Below, piece after piece: positions 35,363 through 47,612 of a stretch of DNA of 64,000 bases. The position numbers and the translations under genes were made by a program. How positions within the stretch are numbered: the stretch's first letter is position 1; each line of letters opens with the position of its first letter. Source of the stretch: Stictocephala bisonia. Taxonomy: Eukaryota > Arthropoda > Insecta > Hemiptera > Membracidae. The DNA is taken from NCBI GenBank assembly GCA_035578905.1, contig JAQJVL010000742.1:293001-357000 (forward strand), in the 5' to 3' direction. A model generated the notes under the pieces. It was not told the origin of the DNA and ran no database searches. It worked only from the letters and a program-made list of their open reading frames with translations.

Positions 35363-36591
35363 ACTAGTTTTATTCAGATTACCTCACTCAGACAAAAAAC
35401 TTAATGTTATAAAAAGCGATATGAAAATTAAATATGTATATTTAATGTAATTATTAAGCCCATAACGCAAATCCCATTTAAGCAGATTACAAACTGTAAA
35501 ATAATTTTAAAAATAATAATAGCAGCATAGCCTAAATGAAAAAAAATATACATAGGTTTTTATCTGTTTTAAAGGGTGTTTTTTATAATTGTCACATTTA
35601 TACATTCCTGAAAAAATAAGCTTTCTCACATTTGAAAAATGAAGCGAACTGAAAAACATATAATAATGCAAATAATACGACAAAATATATGTTCATATGC
35701 AAAGGAAAAAGTGTACAAATATCTAATGTTGTTTTAAATTTAAATATCTCTTCTATATCTAAGGATAGATTAGGAAATTAATCATATAAAAAGTTAATTT
35801 TAGTACTAAAAATAATATTCTTTTTACTAAATAAATAAGATACCGTATTCGAGAGTAATTTTAGTTTTATTTACTCTTTAATGCTTTAATAAAAGTCAAC
35901 ACCTGGTTTAAACAAATCTTCATATCAAATAAAATCAAACACCAACAAATGATGACAGTTGAATTATATTAACTTCAACCAACTGTTATTTATAATATAC
36001 ATAAGTACAGTATTGTTGAGTAATGCGTTGTACATTTTTCTATAAACGACCAACTTAAATGGTCCAGCGCTTTGTTTTAAACAATAAAGAAAACACAAAA
36101 ACGAGCAGCTATTTACTTCTCCTTCCCATTTACGTTAAAAACCCACGTTTTAATTTAATAACATATTTAATGATGAAGACGAATCATACGAACAGATTAG
36201 CAGGTTACAAATACGTGTGTTCAAGATTTAAGACTTCTTACTTTTAAATGTATTTATTACCACTGATTATTTAAAAAAAAGGATATTACTGTTATTGTTA
36301 TAATATATTTATTAATTTATAATTCACAAATATATAGATTAATTAAAGTAATAACAAATTCCCAATATTCTCCAACACGTTTAGATATAACACTTATAAT
36401 AGCTACCATGTAATATAAGTGTGCTACTATAACTGGATCTTATAATAGCTTATAATAGTATAGTAATAGTAGGAGGTAAAGGTACTTGGTAAAGCTTAAT
36501 AGGTTTACCACGTAATAGCTACATGAAAATTTGGTTTCAGTGCACTGATGCAATCCTCTGTTTAGTTTAGTATCAAAGATAGGGTTGGGAA
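35363..36591. other. AT-rich spacer
   Basis: Nothing recognised. A 62-codon open frame at 36059-36247 has no visible domain. Confidence 0.4.
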
Positions 36592-38225
36592 GCTGGATTA
36601 ATCATTTAATACAATATCTGCTGTAGGGCGGCTGTCGTTAAGTGGCTGGATCGTTCGCCATCCAAACTACCTACGTGTAAAGCATTAAGTAAATCTTATT
36701 CTAAGCTGGGTTAATCATTTAATACAATATTTGCTGTGGGGTGGCTGTCGTTAAGTGGCTGGATCGTTCGACATCCAAACTACCTACGTGTAAAGCATTA
36801 AGTAAATCTTATTCTAAGCTGGATTAATCATTTAATACAATATCTGCTGTAGGGCGGCTGTCGTTAAGTGGCTGGATCGTTCGCCATCCAAACTACCTAC
36901 GTGTAAAGCATTAAGTAAATCTTATTCTAAGCTGGGTTAATCATTTAATACAATATCTGCTGTAGGGCGGCTGTCGTTAAGTGGCTGGATCGTTCGCCAT
37001 CCAAACTACCTACGTGTAAAGCATTAAGTAAATCTTATTCTAAGCTGGGTTAATCATTTAATACAATATTTGCTGTGGGGTGGCTGTCATTTAGAAGCTG
37101 GCTCATTCACTGGCCAAACTAATTACGTGGAAAGCATTAAGTAAATTTAATTCTAAGCTGTGTTTGTAATTTAATTTAATATTTCGATGTCGTTAAGTGG
37201 CTGGATCGTTCGCCTGCCTAACTACCTACGTGGAAATCAATAAGAAAATCTAATTTTAAACCGGGTCAATCATTTAATACAATATCTGCTGTGGGGAGCT
37301 GTCGTTAAATGGCTGGATGGTTTGTCTGCCAAACTACAATAACTACCTACGTGGAAATCATTAAGTAAATCTTATTCTAAGCTGGGTTAATCATTTAATA
37401 CAATATTTGCTGTGGGGTGGCTGTCATTTAGAAGCTGGCTCATTCACTGGCCAAACTAATTACGTGGAAAGCATTAAGTAAATTTAATTCTAAGCTGTGT
37501 TTGTAATTTAATTTAATATTTCGATGTCGTTAAGTGGCTGGATCGTTCGCCTGCCTAACTACCTACGTGGAAATCAATAAGAAAATCTAATTTTAAACCG
37601 GGTCAATCATTTAATACAATATCTGCTGTGGGGAGCTGTCGTTAAATGGCTGGATGGTTCGCCTGCCAAACTACCTACGTGGAAATCATTAAGTAAATCT
37701 TATTCTAAGCTGGGTTAATCATTTAATACAATATTTGCTGTGGGGCGGCTGTCGTTTAGAAGCTGGATCATTCACTGGCCAAACTAATTACATGGAAAGC
37801 ATTAAGTAAATTTAATTCTAAGCTGTGTTTGTAATTTAATTTAATATTTCACTGTCGTTAAGTGGCTGGACCGGACCGTTCGCATGCCTAACTACCTACG
37901 TGGAAATCATTAAGTAAATCTAATTTTAAACCGGGTTAATCATTTAATACAATATCTGCTGTGGGGCGGCTTTCGTTAAGTGGCTGGATGGTTCGCCTGC
38001 CAAACTACCTACGTGGAAATCATTAAGTAAATCTTATTCTAAGCTGGGTTAATCATTAATACAATATCTGCTGTAGGGCGGCTGTCGTAAAGTGGCTGGA
38101 TGGTTCGCCTGCCAAACTACCTAAGTGGAAAGGATTAAGTAAATCTAATTCTAAGCCGGGTTAATAATTTAATACAATATCTGCTGTGGGGTGGCTGTCG
38201 TTAAGCGGCTAGATCGCTTGCTTGC
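36592..38225 (+). repeat. ~113-bp satellite array with trimeric higher-order repeats, about 14 monomers
   Basis: The first monomers start at 36592, 36705, 36818, 36931 and 37044 with an exact 113-bp period (GCTGGGTTAATCATTTAATA, GGCTGTCGTTAAGTGGCTGG, ACTACCTACGTG). From 37044 three diverged monomer types follow in fixed order. One has TCATTTAGAAGCTGGCTCAT. One is short, starting GCTGTGTTTGTAATTTAATT. One starts ACCGGGTCAATC. This trimer recurs at about 37381 and 37709, a higher-order period near 330 bp. Two ordinary monomers end the array. Confidence 0.95.
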
Positions 38226-41084
38226 ACAAACGTCGTTACTGTACTTTTTTATTTATTTGTTTTTTAATTTTCTTTAGAAACCGTTGTAGAATTGTTTTGT
38301 ATTGCACCTCAATAAACATCCTAATTACAAAGAAATCATTCAACACTTGTGAACCAATCTACTTTCCCGTTCCCTGCAAAATGTAGTTCAATAAGATTAA
38401 AAGTTATTAGAAGTTAAGTTAGCTCTTAATAGTGCCATTGATTCGCTTACTCGATGAACATTTCAAATGTCTTAATACTCGACTCACACCAGCTACCTAA
38501 ACACGATGCAACATATCAAATCTCTCTGTAGTTAAGATTGTATCTTTTCTTAGAACAATTTTGCTCGCCTTTCTTATATGAGAGGTTAGGTTCTGGGAAT
38601 ATACAATCTAAGATAAATAACCCTTTTGATGGGGTTGGACAGGACACAAATCATATAACAATATTTTCCCACGATATATTGATAATGACATATTGGCCAA
38701 CATTATGTTTGCCAATATATTGGCCTGTAATATAATTTTCATCAATATGAGATGCTAGAAAAGTTAACATATTGTATTGGATTGTAAGCCTGCGCAGGCA
38801 GTGAATGAGTAGAAGCTGTCGTTTCAAACAATAAAGTGCTTTCCGGCGTCCTACTCTTAAAATTGTTATTATTGGATTTTTTCTTTAATGTGAAATCATT
38901 TTTTATGTACGAGTATAATACCAATGAGAGAATATCCAGAAAATCACTATTGACAAAACTCATTGTGGTTTTGGAGGTGAGTGTTTTTGTCTTGTTGGTT
39001 TAGGGGTTAGTATGAGACAAATATCCATTGGGAGCAATTTGATACATTAGCTTAATATTGTATATAAACGTACAACAATATTAGGCAATGTAGGGTCTCG
39101 ACTGTTCTTGTAGGAAGATTGATCGAGGGAAAATTCCAAATGATAACTTGGAAAAAGCTTATAAAGCTATTAAGGGCCGAACGATATATTTGCAGAAAGC
39201 AGCCTTCGAATTGACAAAAGCTGAGAAAACATTTTAATGAAAAAAAAGTATGAAAAATACTATCTAATGACGAAAAGGTTACAATTGGATATGCTAAAAC
39301 AAAACAGAATCTCCCACAGCAGCTAGATAGAGCTTAAAGAGTATAAAGAGTACATAATACAATCATCTTAAATGCATAATTGATGCACTCTATAAAAATT
39401 AAACTTCATTTTAAAGAGCTTGAGCAAGTTTATCACACGAACTTGATAAATCTTGTAGATATTTTATTTTTGTATCTGATACATGGATTACATATAAGAT
39501 GGCCATATAAGATTTGTTCACATGATAAGAGGCAGTCTACAGTAAAACAAGCTTGAACCACAAATAGCTTGAATAAAAACGAAGGTGACCTAGTTTTTTT
39601 AATAAATTGAAATTTATTTAGGAAACATGGATATGTGAAATTTCAATGACATCGGTATGCAAACAGTACACAAGTAAAATACAATTGTAGCAGAATTAAG
39701 AGTACTTCAAGTTGAGAGAGGACAAACGGCTACTTGTTAATGGATGTGAGCGCCACAGGAAACTCCGCAACTCCGGTGTTTATTTTTCCAAGAGTGTTCT
39801 TAAGAGATCATTATCATTGGAATGCTTCAAAACTTCTTATTGATTGGGCCATCTCTGGCTATGAAACTACAAATAAAATATGTCTAAATGTTTGATATAG
39901 GTACATGTACATAAATAAAAAGTTTCATTACATATCTTTCAATAGTTTAAAAATAATAAATATATTCCATAATTTTGTCTAGAATATAAATATGTACTAC
40001 TATTTATATTTTGTAGTACCTAAAGTAGATGATATTCATTTGTTCAACCTTAAGTACTTTGTATATGACATATATTTGTGAGGGTCTACCGACATCAAAC
40101 ACCGCAGTCTATGCTATAAAAAGAGAGTATACTCTATAATATATGCACCATACTTCCCTCTCAAAACTACTGTACACCTGATGAACGATCGTAATGAATG
40201 GATCAGACAGAAAGACAAAGTTTCAGCTTTAAACATATAATATACCTGCCATCTTAAAAATGAAATTTTCAAGATTGTGTGAATTATCAGGCCAAATATT
40301 CAAACCAGGTGTCATGATTGGATATTTACTGCCAAGGTATTAAGCATTTTGTAAAATCATACAGTCAGGACGTCGGATAACAGAGCGGGACAGACCAAAT
40401 GTTTATACGAGAAATTTAGTTTGTTTTGACCCTTTAAGTGTTGCTGCCTATATAGGTGATAAAGCATTTAGTAGATAATACAATGTTAAATGAACTGTTA
40501 TTTTATCAGTGCGTTGTGTATATGTAATATGATTTACTCTTACAGTGGTGAAAAAATCATTCATTTTCTCCAATGGCAAAAGCTTGAACTTGTTGTGTTT
40601 TAGGATTGTATTTTTTTGATTCTATTATACAGAACTTAAATTACATTTCGCATATGATGTATGCCAATATCAATAGACACTGTTGTTTATTAATAGATAC
40701 TGCCCATCAATAAAAACACGGTAGTAACATGTAAATATTGTCATTTTGTCTCTATAATATGAGATTAATTGAGTAAAACCATTGATTTTACTATTCTTGG
40801 CTGTCCAAATCAACAAACGAAAATGACCTTTTGTTGATCTCACGCGGTCATGAAAATGTTCTATTAAACTACATATAAAAAAAAATATTCTGAGATGATC
40901 CACTCAATACAAAGTTTAGGAGGTTTCGACTCATCCTAGTGGTCCATTGCATATATAAAATACTATAGAAGTTATGATTTGGTGAACAATTATAATTATA
41001 AGTATGTCTTCTACAATGTGCGATTCTAAATGTTGTAAAACTTGAAAAAGTTTATCTTAGGATAATTAGAATTTGCTATTTTTC
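38226..41084. other. AT-rich region, nothing recognised
   Basis: No gene-like frame. Short open frames at 38538-38735, 38742-38963 and 40670-40903 have no recognisable domain. A small palindrome GCCAATATATTGGC lies near 38711. Confidence 0.4.
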
Positions 41085-41146
41085 CAGCGAGGCTAAGCGG
41101 TTAAAGGTTTGGACTGTGGAGTCTTGAGGTCCAGTTTGAACCCCCA
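41085..41146 (+). repeat. tRNA-derived SINE head or tRNA pseudogene (Leu/Ser-like)
   Basis: GGCTAAGCGGTTAAAGG (41091-41107) resembles the A box and D arm of tRNA-Leu/Ser (GGCCGAGYGGTTAAGGC), and GTCCAGTTTGAACCC (41129-41143) resembles a B box. There is no proper acceptor stem, so it is not a functional tRNA. A SINE head or a decayed tRNA is likely. Confidence 0.5.
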
Positions 41147-42528
41147 AATGAAGTGACAGTCAGTACTTCACTTGTAAATAAACTCCACGCACAGGTCTTA
41201 CGACTCATGTTTATTAGAGTATATCACGTCTTATTATTGTATATTAGGGTTAGATCATTTACCAACCACTCAGCTTAGATATAAATATATGTAGTTAAAA
41301 GCCTGATATACAAATAACAGCAACGACGCCATAGTTAGGAAGCTGGTTTCATATGTTACATATACAATTTTATATAATCAGTAAATAATTTGTAGTTAAG
41401 GACATAATATTCCTCATTAGTGTATCACAACCACCATGGAGATATACACATTGGTATTTCAGGGACAAGAGATACGTACAAACTAAAATAACTTTGTTAA
41501 ACCCCAACACAATACTGGAACACTATGATTGAGGCTTAAAGCGATTCTTCAAATTGAATTTATCAAGACAGTTAATCCATATTCTTACATACAACAGTTC
41601 CATGCTGACATTTTAGTTAACTATCTAGAGGGGTCTCCTTAATACCATTCTTTTGTGATAGCTCACAGTAAAATGCATTTAAGTGTGTCAAAGCTGTTGA
41701 GTTGACTTCACACTATGAAGGATTTTATGTTTGGTCAATAATTGTAATTTATCGAATAATATATATTTATTTCAAAACGGGTATTAGAATTTAAGAAACA
41801 TACATTTATAAATCACTAAAAGTACATCAAAAGATGTATCAGTAACCGAATAGAGTGACGCACTAAAGGTCAATGTTTGCAGCGGTCGGAGTCAACCGGG
41901 CAGTCCCAAGACAATTGTCGACGATATAAAGGTGAGATTTAAACACTGCTTCCCCTGGGAATTTTGTAGTATCCCATCACGATTACAAATATCACGCAAC
42001 ACACACCCAGAGGAATGGGATTTGATGTGTACGAACCATGGAGTAATTGGAGGGAGCTCTGTAAGAGTGAACAACTATTGATCCAACAAATAGATTGGAA
42101 TAAAAACAAATGAACCAACATAGGTTATCGAACATTCATAACGTAGCCGTCACTTTAAAGGCAAATACAATTTAAAAGATATAAACCTACTTATGGTATT
42201 ATTACCTACTTATCTAATAGCTACATAAAAAAAAAAAAAAAAAATACCACTGATCTCTATACAGGTTGTGTATTATGTTTGGAAACACTCAAGAATTTTC
42301 TTTATTAATCGAATAATAAATTCGAAACATTAAAATCTTATACATCTTGGGCGCCTTCTTTTTGGAACATTGTTTATCTATGTCATACTAAAGGGAAATG
42401 TCCTGTCGAGGGTGTTGTCAATATTCTTTATGTAAGCCTATACCTTATGATACATCACTTTAAAGGGTATATTGAACTGAATTTAATGCCACAAACAGCA
42501 TCAATAAGGAATAATTCTTCACAAAATA
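41147..42528. other. AT-rich region, nothing recognised
   Basis: A poly-A run lies at about 42228-42244. Overlapping short minus-strand frames at 41892-42121 have no recognisable domain. Confidence 0.4.
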
Positions 42529-42551
42529 CAGGGTATCCGGGCTAGAGGTAT

Positions 42552-42998
42552 CAATACCAATGTTTGTGTGGGGCGGGCGGGTGGGTCAATACCAATGTTC
42601 GTGTATGGGCGGGTTGGTGGGTCAATAACAATGTTTGTGTATGGGTGGGTGGGTGAGTCAATACCAAAGTTTGTATGTGGGCGGGCTGGTGGGTCAATAC
42701 CAATGTTCGTGTATGGGTGGGTGTGGGTGGGTCAATACCAATGTTCGTGTATGGGCGGGCGGGTGGGTCAATACCAATGTTATGTTCGTGTATGGGTGGG
42801 TGTGGGTGGGTCAATACCAATGTTCGTGTATGGGTGGGTGTGGGTAGGTCAATACCAAAGTTTGTATGTGGCCGGGCTGGTGGGTCAATACCAATGTTCG
42901 TGTATGGGTGGGTGTGGGTGGTTCAATACCAATGTTCGTGTATGGGTGGGTGGGTGAGTCAATACCAAAGTTTGTATGTGGGCGGGCTGGTGGGTCAT
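42552..42998 (+). repeat. G-rich minisatellite inside the transposon (~38-bp unit, about 11-12 copies)
   Basis: The unit contains TCAATACCAATGTTCGTGTA followed by variable TGGGTGGG/GGGCGGG blocks and GTGGG. Its core TCAATACCAATGTT starts at the inner edge of the left terminal repeat, which suggests expansion from the transposon's own subterminal sequence. Several copies contain GGGTGGGTGTGGGTGGG, a canonical G-quadruplex pattern on the plus strand. Confidence 0.93.
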
Positions 42999-43369
42999 AC
43001 TTTAATGAATATTCGTTAATTAATAACTTTAAACTTATCTAAAAAATAATAAAAATGAACTTATTGTAAGTTGGATGATATGAGAGTAATATATTTGACA
43101 CGTGTACTACTCCATTTTCAGGGAAATTGATAAAATGGTTTTAAAAGGAAAACTAAAATATTAGTGTTTCAAAATATTGTTACATTGATTTTGTTTAATT
43201 AACGTGTTTTTCACAGAATATGCTTAAACAATAAAACTAAAACATTTCCCGGTGGAAACCCGTACATTACAGTAATGAGAAACTCGTTTGGTATAACAAT
43301 GTAATATTTATTTTAAAATAACTATGCTAACATGTTACAAATACAACCAAAATTATTATCTTATTTAGT

Positions 43370-44395
43370 AAAGTTCAATGTGATCACCATAAGTCGCTCT
43401 CACACGGTCCAATCGGTATTCAATATCCCGCAATGTGTTCAATTTCTGGCGTTATCCTTTTCATCTGCAGCCACAATCCTATGCCTTAGTTCCCGTAAAC
43501 ATTTACACTCTTTCCTGGTACACGAAATTTTAGATGAACCCCCATGCAAAGAAATCTAAAGGGGTAAGATCTGGCGATCTTGTCGGCCATACAATAGGCC
43601 CTCTTCTACCTATCCAACGACCAGGGAATTGCTCATTAAGAAAATCCCGAAGATCATTGTGGTAGTGTGGTGGAGCACCGTCTTGCTGGAGAATGATTTG
43701 TTCTGGCATTTGGGGTACTGCAAAGTTTTGTAACATGTCCAAATGAATGTGGCCTGTTACTGTTTGTTCAATGAAAAAAATGGCCCAATAATTGCATTGT
43801 GCATCAGTCGCAGCCAAACATTTATTGTTGGTGTGTCTCTTTCATGTATTACTGAGGCATGCGGATTTCTTGATCCCCAAATACGACAGTTGTGTCGGTT
43901 TATTAATCCACTGAGGTTTATTAATATATCCTCGTCACTGAAAAGTACATTTTGAAGAAATGTGGAATTTTCATTAATGCGATCCAACATCTCGTTAGCA
44001 TATTCTAGTCTCAAAGGACGATCATTTGGCATTATCTGTTGAAGCAGCTGAATCATCTATGCACGAAATTTGAGCCTTTTACGTAAAATGTCATGAACTG
44101 TTGATTTAGGAAGTTGCAGTAATCTAGAATATGATCTAATTGATGTACGTGGAGTTTGATTTAAAAAATTGAGCATGTTGTTAATTGCTTGAACACTTAC
44201 TTGCTTCTTTACATGCTTTCCAGTTTTTTAAATCAAAGTTCCATTAGCTTGAAGTATTCTGTCCCATGGTAAGATTGTCTTTGAGGTTGGTGGATTAATG
44301 TTGTAATCACGACGAGCCCTACGTTGAACACGAGTTACAGATTTGTACTCTGCAACCCACAACACGCACTGTACCTTTTGTTGGAGGGTCCACAT
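43370..44395 (-). pseudogene. DD41D mariner-type transposase, broken
   Basis: Reads on the minus strand from ATG at 44393-44395 (MWTLQQKVQCVLWVAEYK, the N-terminal DNA-binding part) through TPRTSIRSYSRLLQLPKSTV (second helix-turn-helix). The catalytic blocks follow: VLFSDEDILIN (first Asp), LQQDGAPPHY (second Asp) and SPDLTPLDFF (third Asp). Forty-one residues separate the last two, a DD41D signature. Breaks: an in-frame stop at about 44228, another at about 44057, a frameshift near 43815, and a stop just after LDFFAWGFI followed by further frame changes. The C-terminal LRDIEYRLDRVRATYGDHIE motif is still visible near 43380-43440. The enzyme would have cut and pasted the surrounding element; it is not functional here. 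Confidence 0.9.
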
Positions 44396-44770
44396 TTTTT
44401 TAACATAAGAAACTTACAGCCAAATGACAACCGTGACAGCAGAATGACTACTGTACAGTCAATTATACGAATTTAAAGCCAACAATGGTGTTGTAATCAG
44501 CTGACTTCTCAGTAAACATCATCATAAGGCTGATAATCACATTAGTGGCTAAGTTGTTACCGCCAGAGATGAATCAGCTTGATCACATGGAAAGACTGCA
44601 TTTTCTTTAACTGGTAATTTTTTGGCACTGTGTGTGAGATATGACCGTTAAACTTTACACAGACAATCTTGGTATTATTACTTACCATTTGTAGTTTTAA
44701 TTGAAAAAAAAAATGAACACCCCGGATGGGAATATTTATTTATTGATACCTCTAGCCCGGACACCCTGTA

Positions 44771-47510
44771 TATCACTCTGAATATTAAACATTCGTCATA
44801 TTATACAATTTAATTTTAACTTAATTTTCAAACTGAAGAAATCTGACAGTTCAAACATTTACTTTTTCACCAGATGGAGCTAAAAGGTTAATGTTAAACC
44901 TTTTCTAATATCATAAATTAATTTTTATTTTTAAAAGAAATTATTAAAATAAATAATTATTTACACAATTTATTGTAATAAAAATATATATGAAAATTAT
45001 ACTAATAAAACCAGCTCAAAATGAAAATTTTATTTTAAATAAATTGAAATTTTTTTTAAATGTTAGGAAATTTACTGTAAAACATCACTGTGGCAAGTGC
45101 CAAGTTAAAATAAAATCGTTGAACATCATTAAATGTCAATACTCAGAGAACCCTGTTACTTTGTTGTATATGAAACATAGTTTACAACAAAGTACAATAT
45201 AACTGTATATATATGTTACCGTAAAACCGAAGTATCTTAGGAATGACCAGATCACCTCGGGATTTCTCAATAAAATCGGTTCAAGTCAGAAAACTGAATG
45301 AAATTCGAGCTTTTACCACTTGGTGTTGGTTTATCTCCGTATTTACCAACCGAATTTGTAAAAGTCCGAAATATCTGGAGAAAATTAGGAGTTTCGGCCT
45401 TTTACCAACCTTTCGTGGTAAAATGTATGGATTTCCCAAAGTTTATTGGTAAATCTAGTATTTCATGTTCAGTAAGGTCCCAGACTGCCCCCCTCCACCG
45501 TCTATTCGCTCCGACCTAAGTTGACCATCTACTCTTGCTGTAATTAGTGCGTGTCACAATAGATGTAATGCGTGAACGTTTCTGTGAGCGTTTGAATTAT
45601 GTGGTGATACAGTAAGTACGACAATCGTTAGAAAAAGACTTACAAATATAGATAAATATTATATATACGAACTGAATTTGGCTTGAGGCGGGCTACTTTT
45701 ATCTACAAACCATTCGGCAAGTGTTAAATAATCATAAGTTTATGTTTTCATTGCAGAGGTCTTGCACCAGAATTTATTGAAGAATTATGAAGAGGCAGCA
45801 CTCCCCCCCTCTTAAAATCGAGGTTGAGTTGCACAGCTGTTAAATGAAAGTTGTAAACAAACCTGAACACACGTGAAGACAAAACACAACTTAAGCAAGA
45901 CAATAATGATTCAAAGTAATAATAATTATAAATTAAAATGCCTATACTAATTCCTTAATTCATTTTGTAATAAGCGTTTGTCTCTAACACAACTCTCAAT
46001 GTACATTAATTAAAAGAGCTTAGGAACCATCTCCTTGTGTTTTCACCTCTAACAACCCTGTGTAGTAAACTAGTGTATTTTTAAAGATGTTTTCTCAGTG
46101 GTGTAATTAGTTTTCATGTCTACTAACAGATTTTCACTCTTTAACAAATTCTGTGTTTGTGGTATTATGTTTTATTTTTTACCTACAATTACTGTGAAAT
46201 TCGTACACTTATTTTCCTTACAAACTCACAAACTTAACACGTGTTAAAGTTAAAACTTAACTGTACATTATAAAATAACAGTTTGTAAGTAATTTTTCAT
46301 CTAGAAATACTGTGAAATTTGAACCCTTATTTTAGATAAATCAAATGTTACCTACCACTGGAAAGCTTTCTTCACCGGTTATGTATAACGGAAATGTTCC
46401 AAAGAGTCCAGAGGAAGTAACCTCAGTCATTTTGTCAAGTGGCGTCTAAAGCGTGGATTAGACAATTCGACGTTGTTTCATTGCCCCAGTTCTGATTGAT
46501 ATTCATCCATTAATGCGCAGTAATTAATTTCTGCCATTTTCAATGCGCAACAAATTCAATATTTCTGCCATTTGTCTCTAGGATAGCCTAGAATCTCATT
46601 CAACTCCTCACATGTGTCATTATGTGAGCTGTAATTTTTAAGTTTTGTCACAAATATTTGCATAGCAAATAATGTGTGCATACGTGTGGAACATTTAAAA
46701 GATAATTAAGTCAGTAATACTAAATATTTCGGATCAAGTTTTAATTTAATGTATTAAAATTAAATGTTTTATTATTTACTTGTGATATTTTATTCTATAT
46801 TTATACTTACAATATTACTATGTAGACATATTCAATATAAGAATATTCAAATCCAGGAAAGTTACCTTTATTGTGATTCCTCACTTGGATGTTCTATTTC
46901 ATTATTAAAATTTTTTTGTTTTTTTTTTACTTTTTAAAAAGCTTTACGATACATGGTATATTCAGATGCAGAAAACAATAATTAGCTAGAAGTAATATTC
47001 TACTTAATTGTACGAAACAAACAACCATGATTAACATAATATTTAGTCTTAAAAGACTCCCCCCTCCCCAAATATATTGTATTTTATCCAAACATGATTG
47101 TTGATGTTTGTTGATTATTGTAACATCTTGTCTTACATAATATTTTGTTTTATATGTTTTAAAAATAATTGCTGAGTAAATACTTTGTTGCATAAAAAAC
47201 AACATTACATGTAACTTAAAATTAGTTGATTTTAGAAAAAAATTCTGTCTTTAATTGGCCACTAAATTGGCAGAGTAACATTAAAACCTCTAATTTGTGG
47301 CATCCTTCTTCTCTTTTACCAGCTCTAAAATGAGACATCATTTAATTTTAAACATTTTGACTTATCCCCAATCTAACCGAATTCCGGAGGGGGGATCAAA
47401 ATGTGGGTCTTTTTCGGAATGTCCCCATGTGGGGACAAAGATTGTCTACGAAGTCTAGAACTAAACTTACAAACAATGTACTTTTGACATTGGTCTTGTG
47501 GTTTTGACCA
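44771..47510. other. AT-rich region, nothing recognised
   Basis: Open frames at 44990-45202, 45243-45519 and 46927-47205 have no recognisable domain. A short duplicated phrase (ATGCGCA with TTTCTGCCATTT) occurs around 46510-46575. Confidence 0.4.
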
Positions 47511-47612
47511 ACAAGAAACTAATAAGCGTCGTCGATTTAATTATCAGTCGATGTTTTCAGGTATTTAAGTTAGGTGAGGTTGTAAGCCCCTCCACCATGG
47601 GTTGTTAGGATT
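47511..47612 (+). repeat. Dispersed repeat copy A
   Basis: About 100 bp resembling 49617-49717: both contain TTGA-C-ACAAGAAA, AATAAG-GTC-TCG, TTTAATTATC, a TAGG-TGAGGTT or TAGGTTATGAG phrase, and GGGTTGTTAGG at the end. Confidence 0.55.

Larger units (their letters stand above)
42529..44768 (-). mobile_element. Mariner-like (DD41D, rosa-type) DNA transposon with intact termini
   Basis: Left terminus CAGGGTATCCGGGCTAGAGG (continuing to 42556) and the reverse complement of the right terminus (44741-44768) agree at 27 of 28 positions. Both ends are flanked by TA (42527-42528 and 44769-44770), the usual Tc1/mariner target duplication. Inside are a minus-strand transposase pseudogene and, next to the left terminal repeat, a G-rich minisatellite. 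The ends look good enough to be recognised by a transposase supplied elsewhere, but the element's own gene is broken. Confidence 0.92.

Noticed and set aside
21061..38225. CRISPR-like arrays
   Set aside because: The repeats are contiguous, with no unique spacers of constant length and no cas genes; they are eukaryotic satellites.
41892..42121. Similarity between minus-strand frames here and at 47951-48145 (shared ICNRD and surrounding bases)
   Set aside because: The match is short and patchy and supports no family assignment.
42551..43019. Gly/Val/Trp-rich and Pro/Thr-rich frames as secreted or silk-like proteins
   Set aside because: They are translations of the G-rich minisatellite inside the DD41D element, open in three frames at once.
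45243..45519. Overlapping 69- and 73-codon frames as a small gene
   Set aside because: Two frames are open at once, there is no recognisable domain, and composition matches the surroundings.
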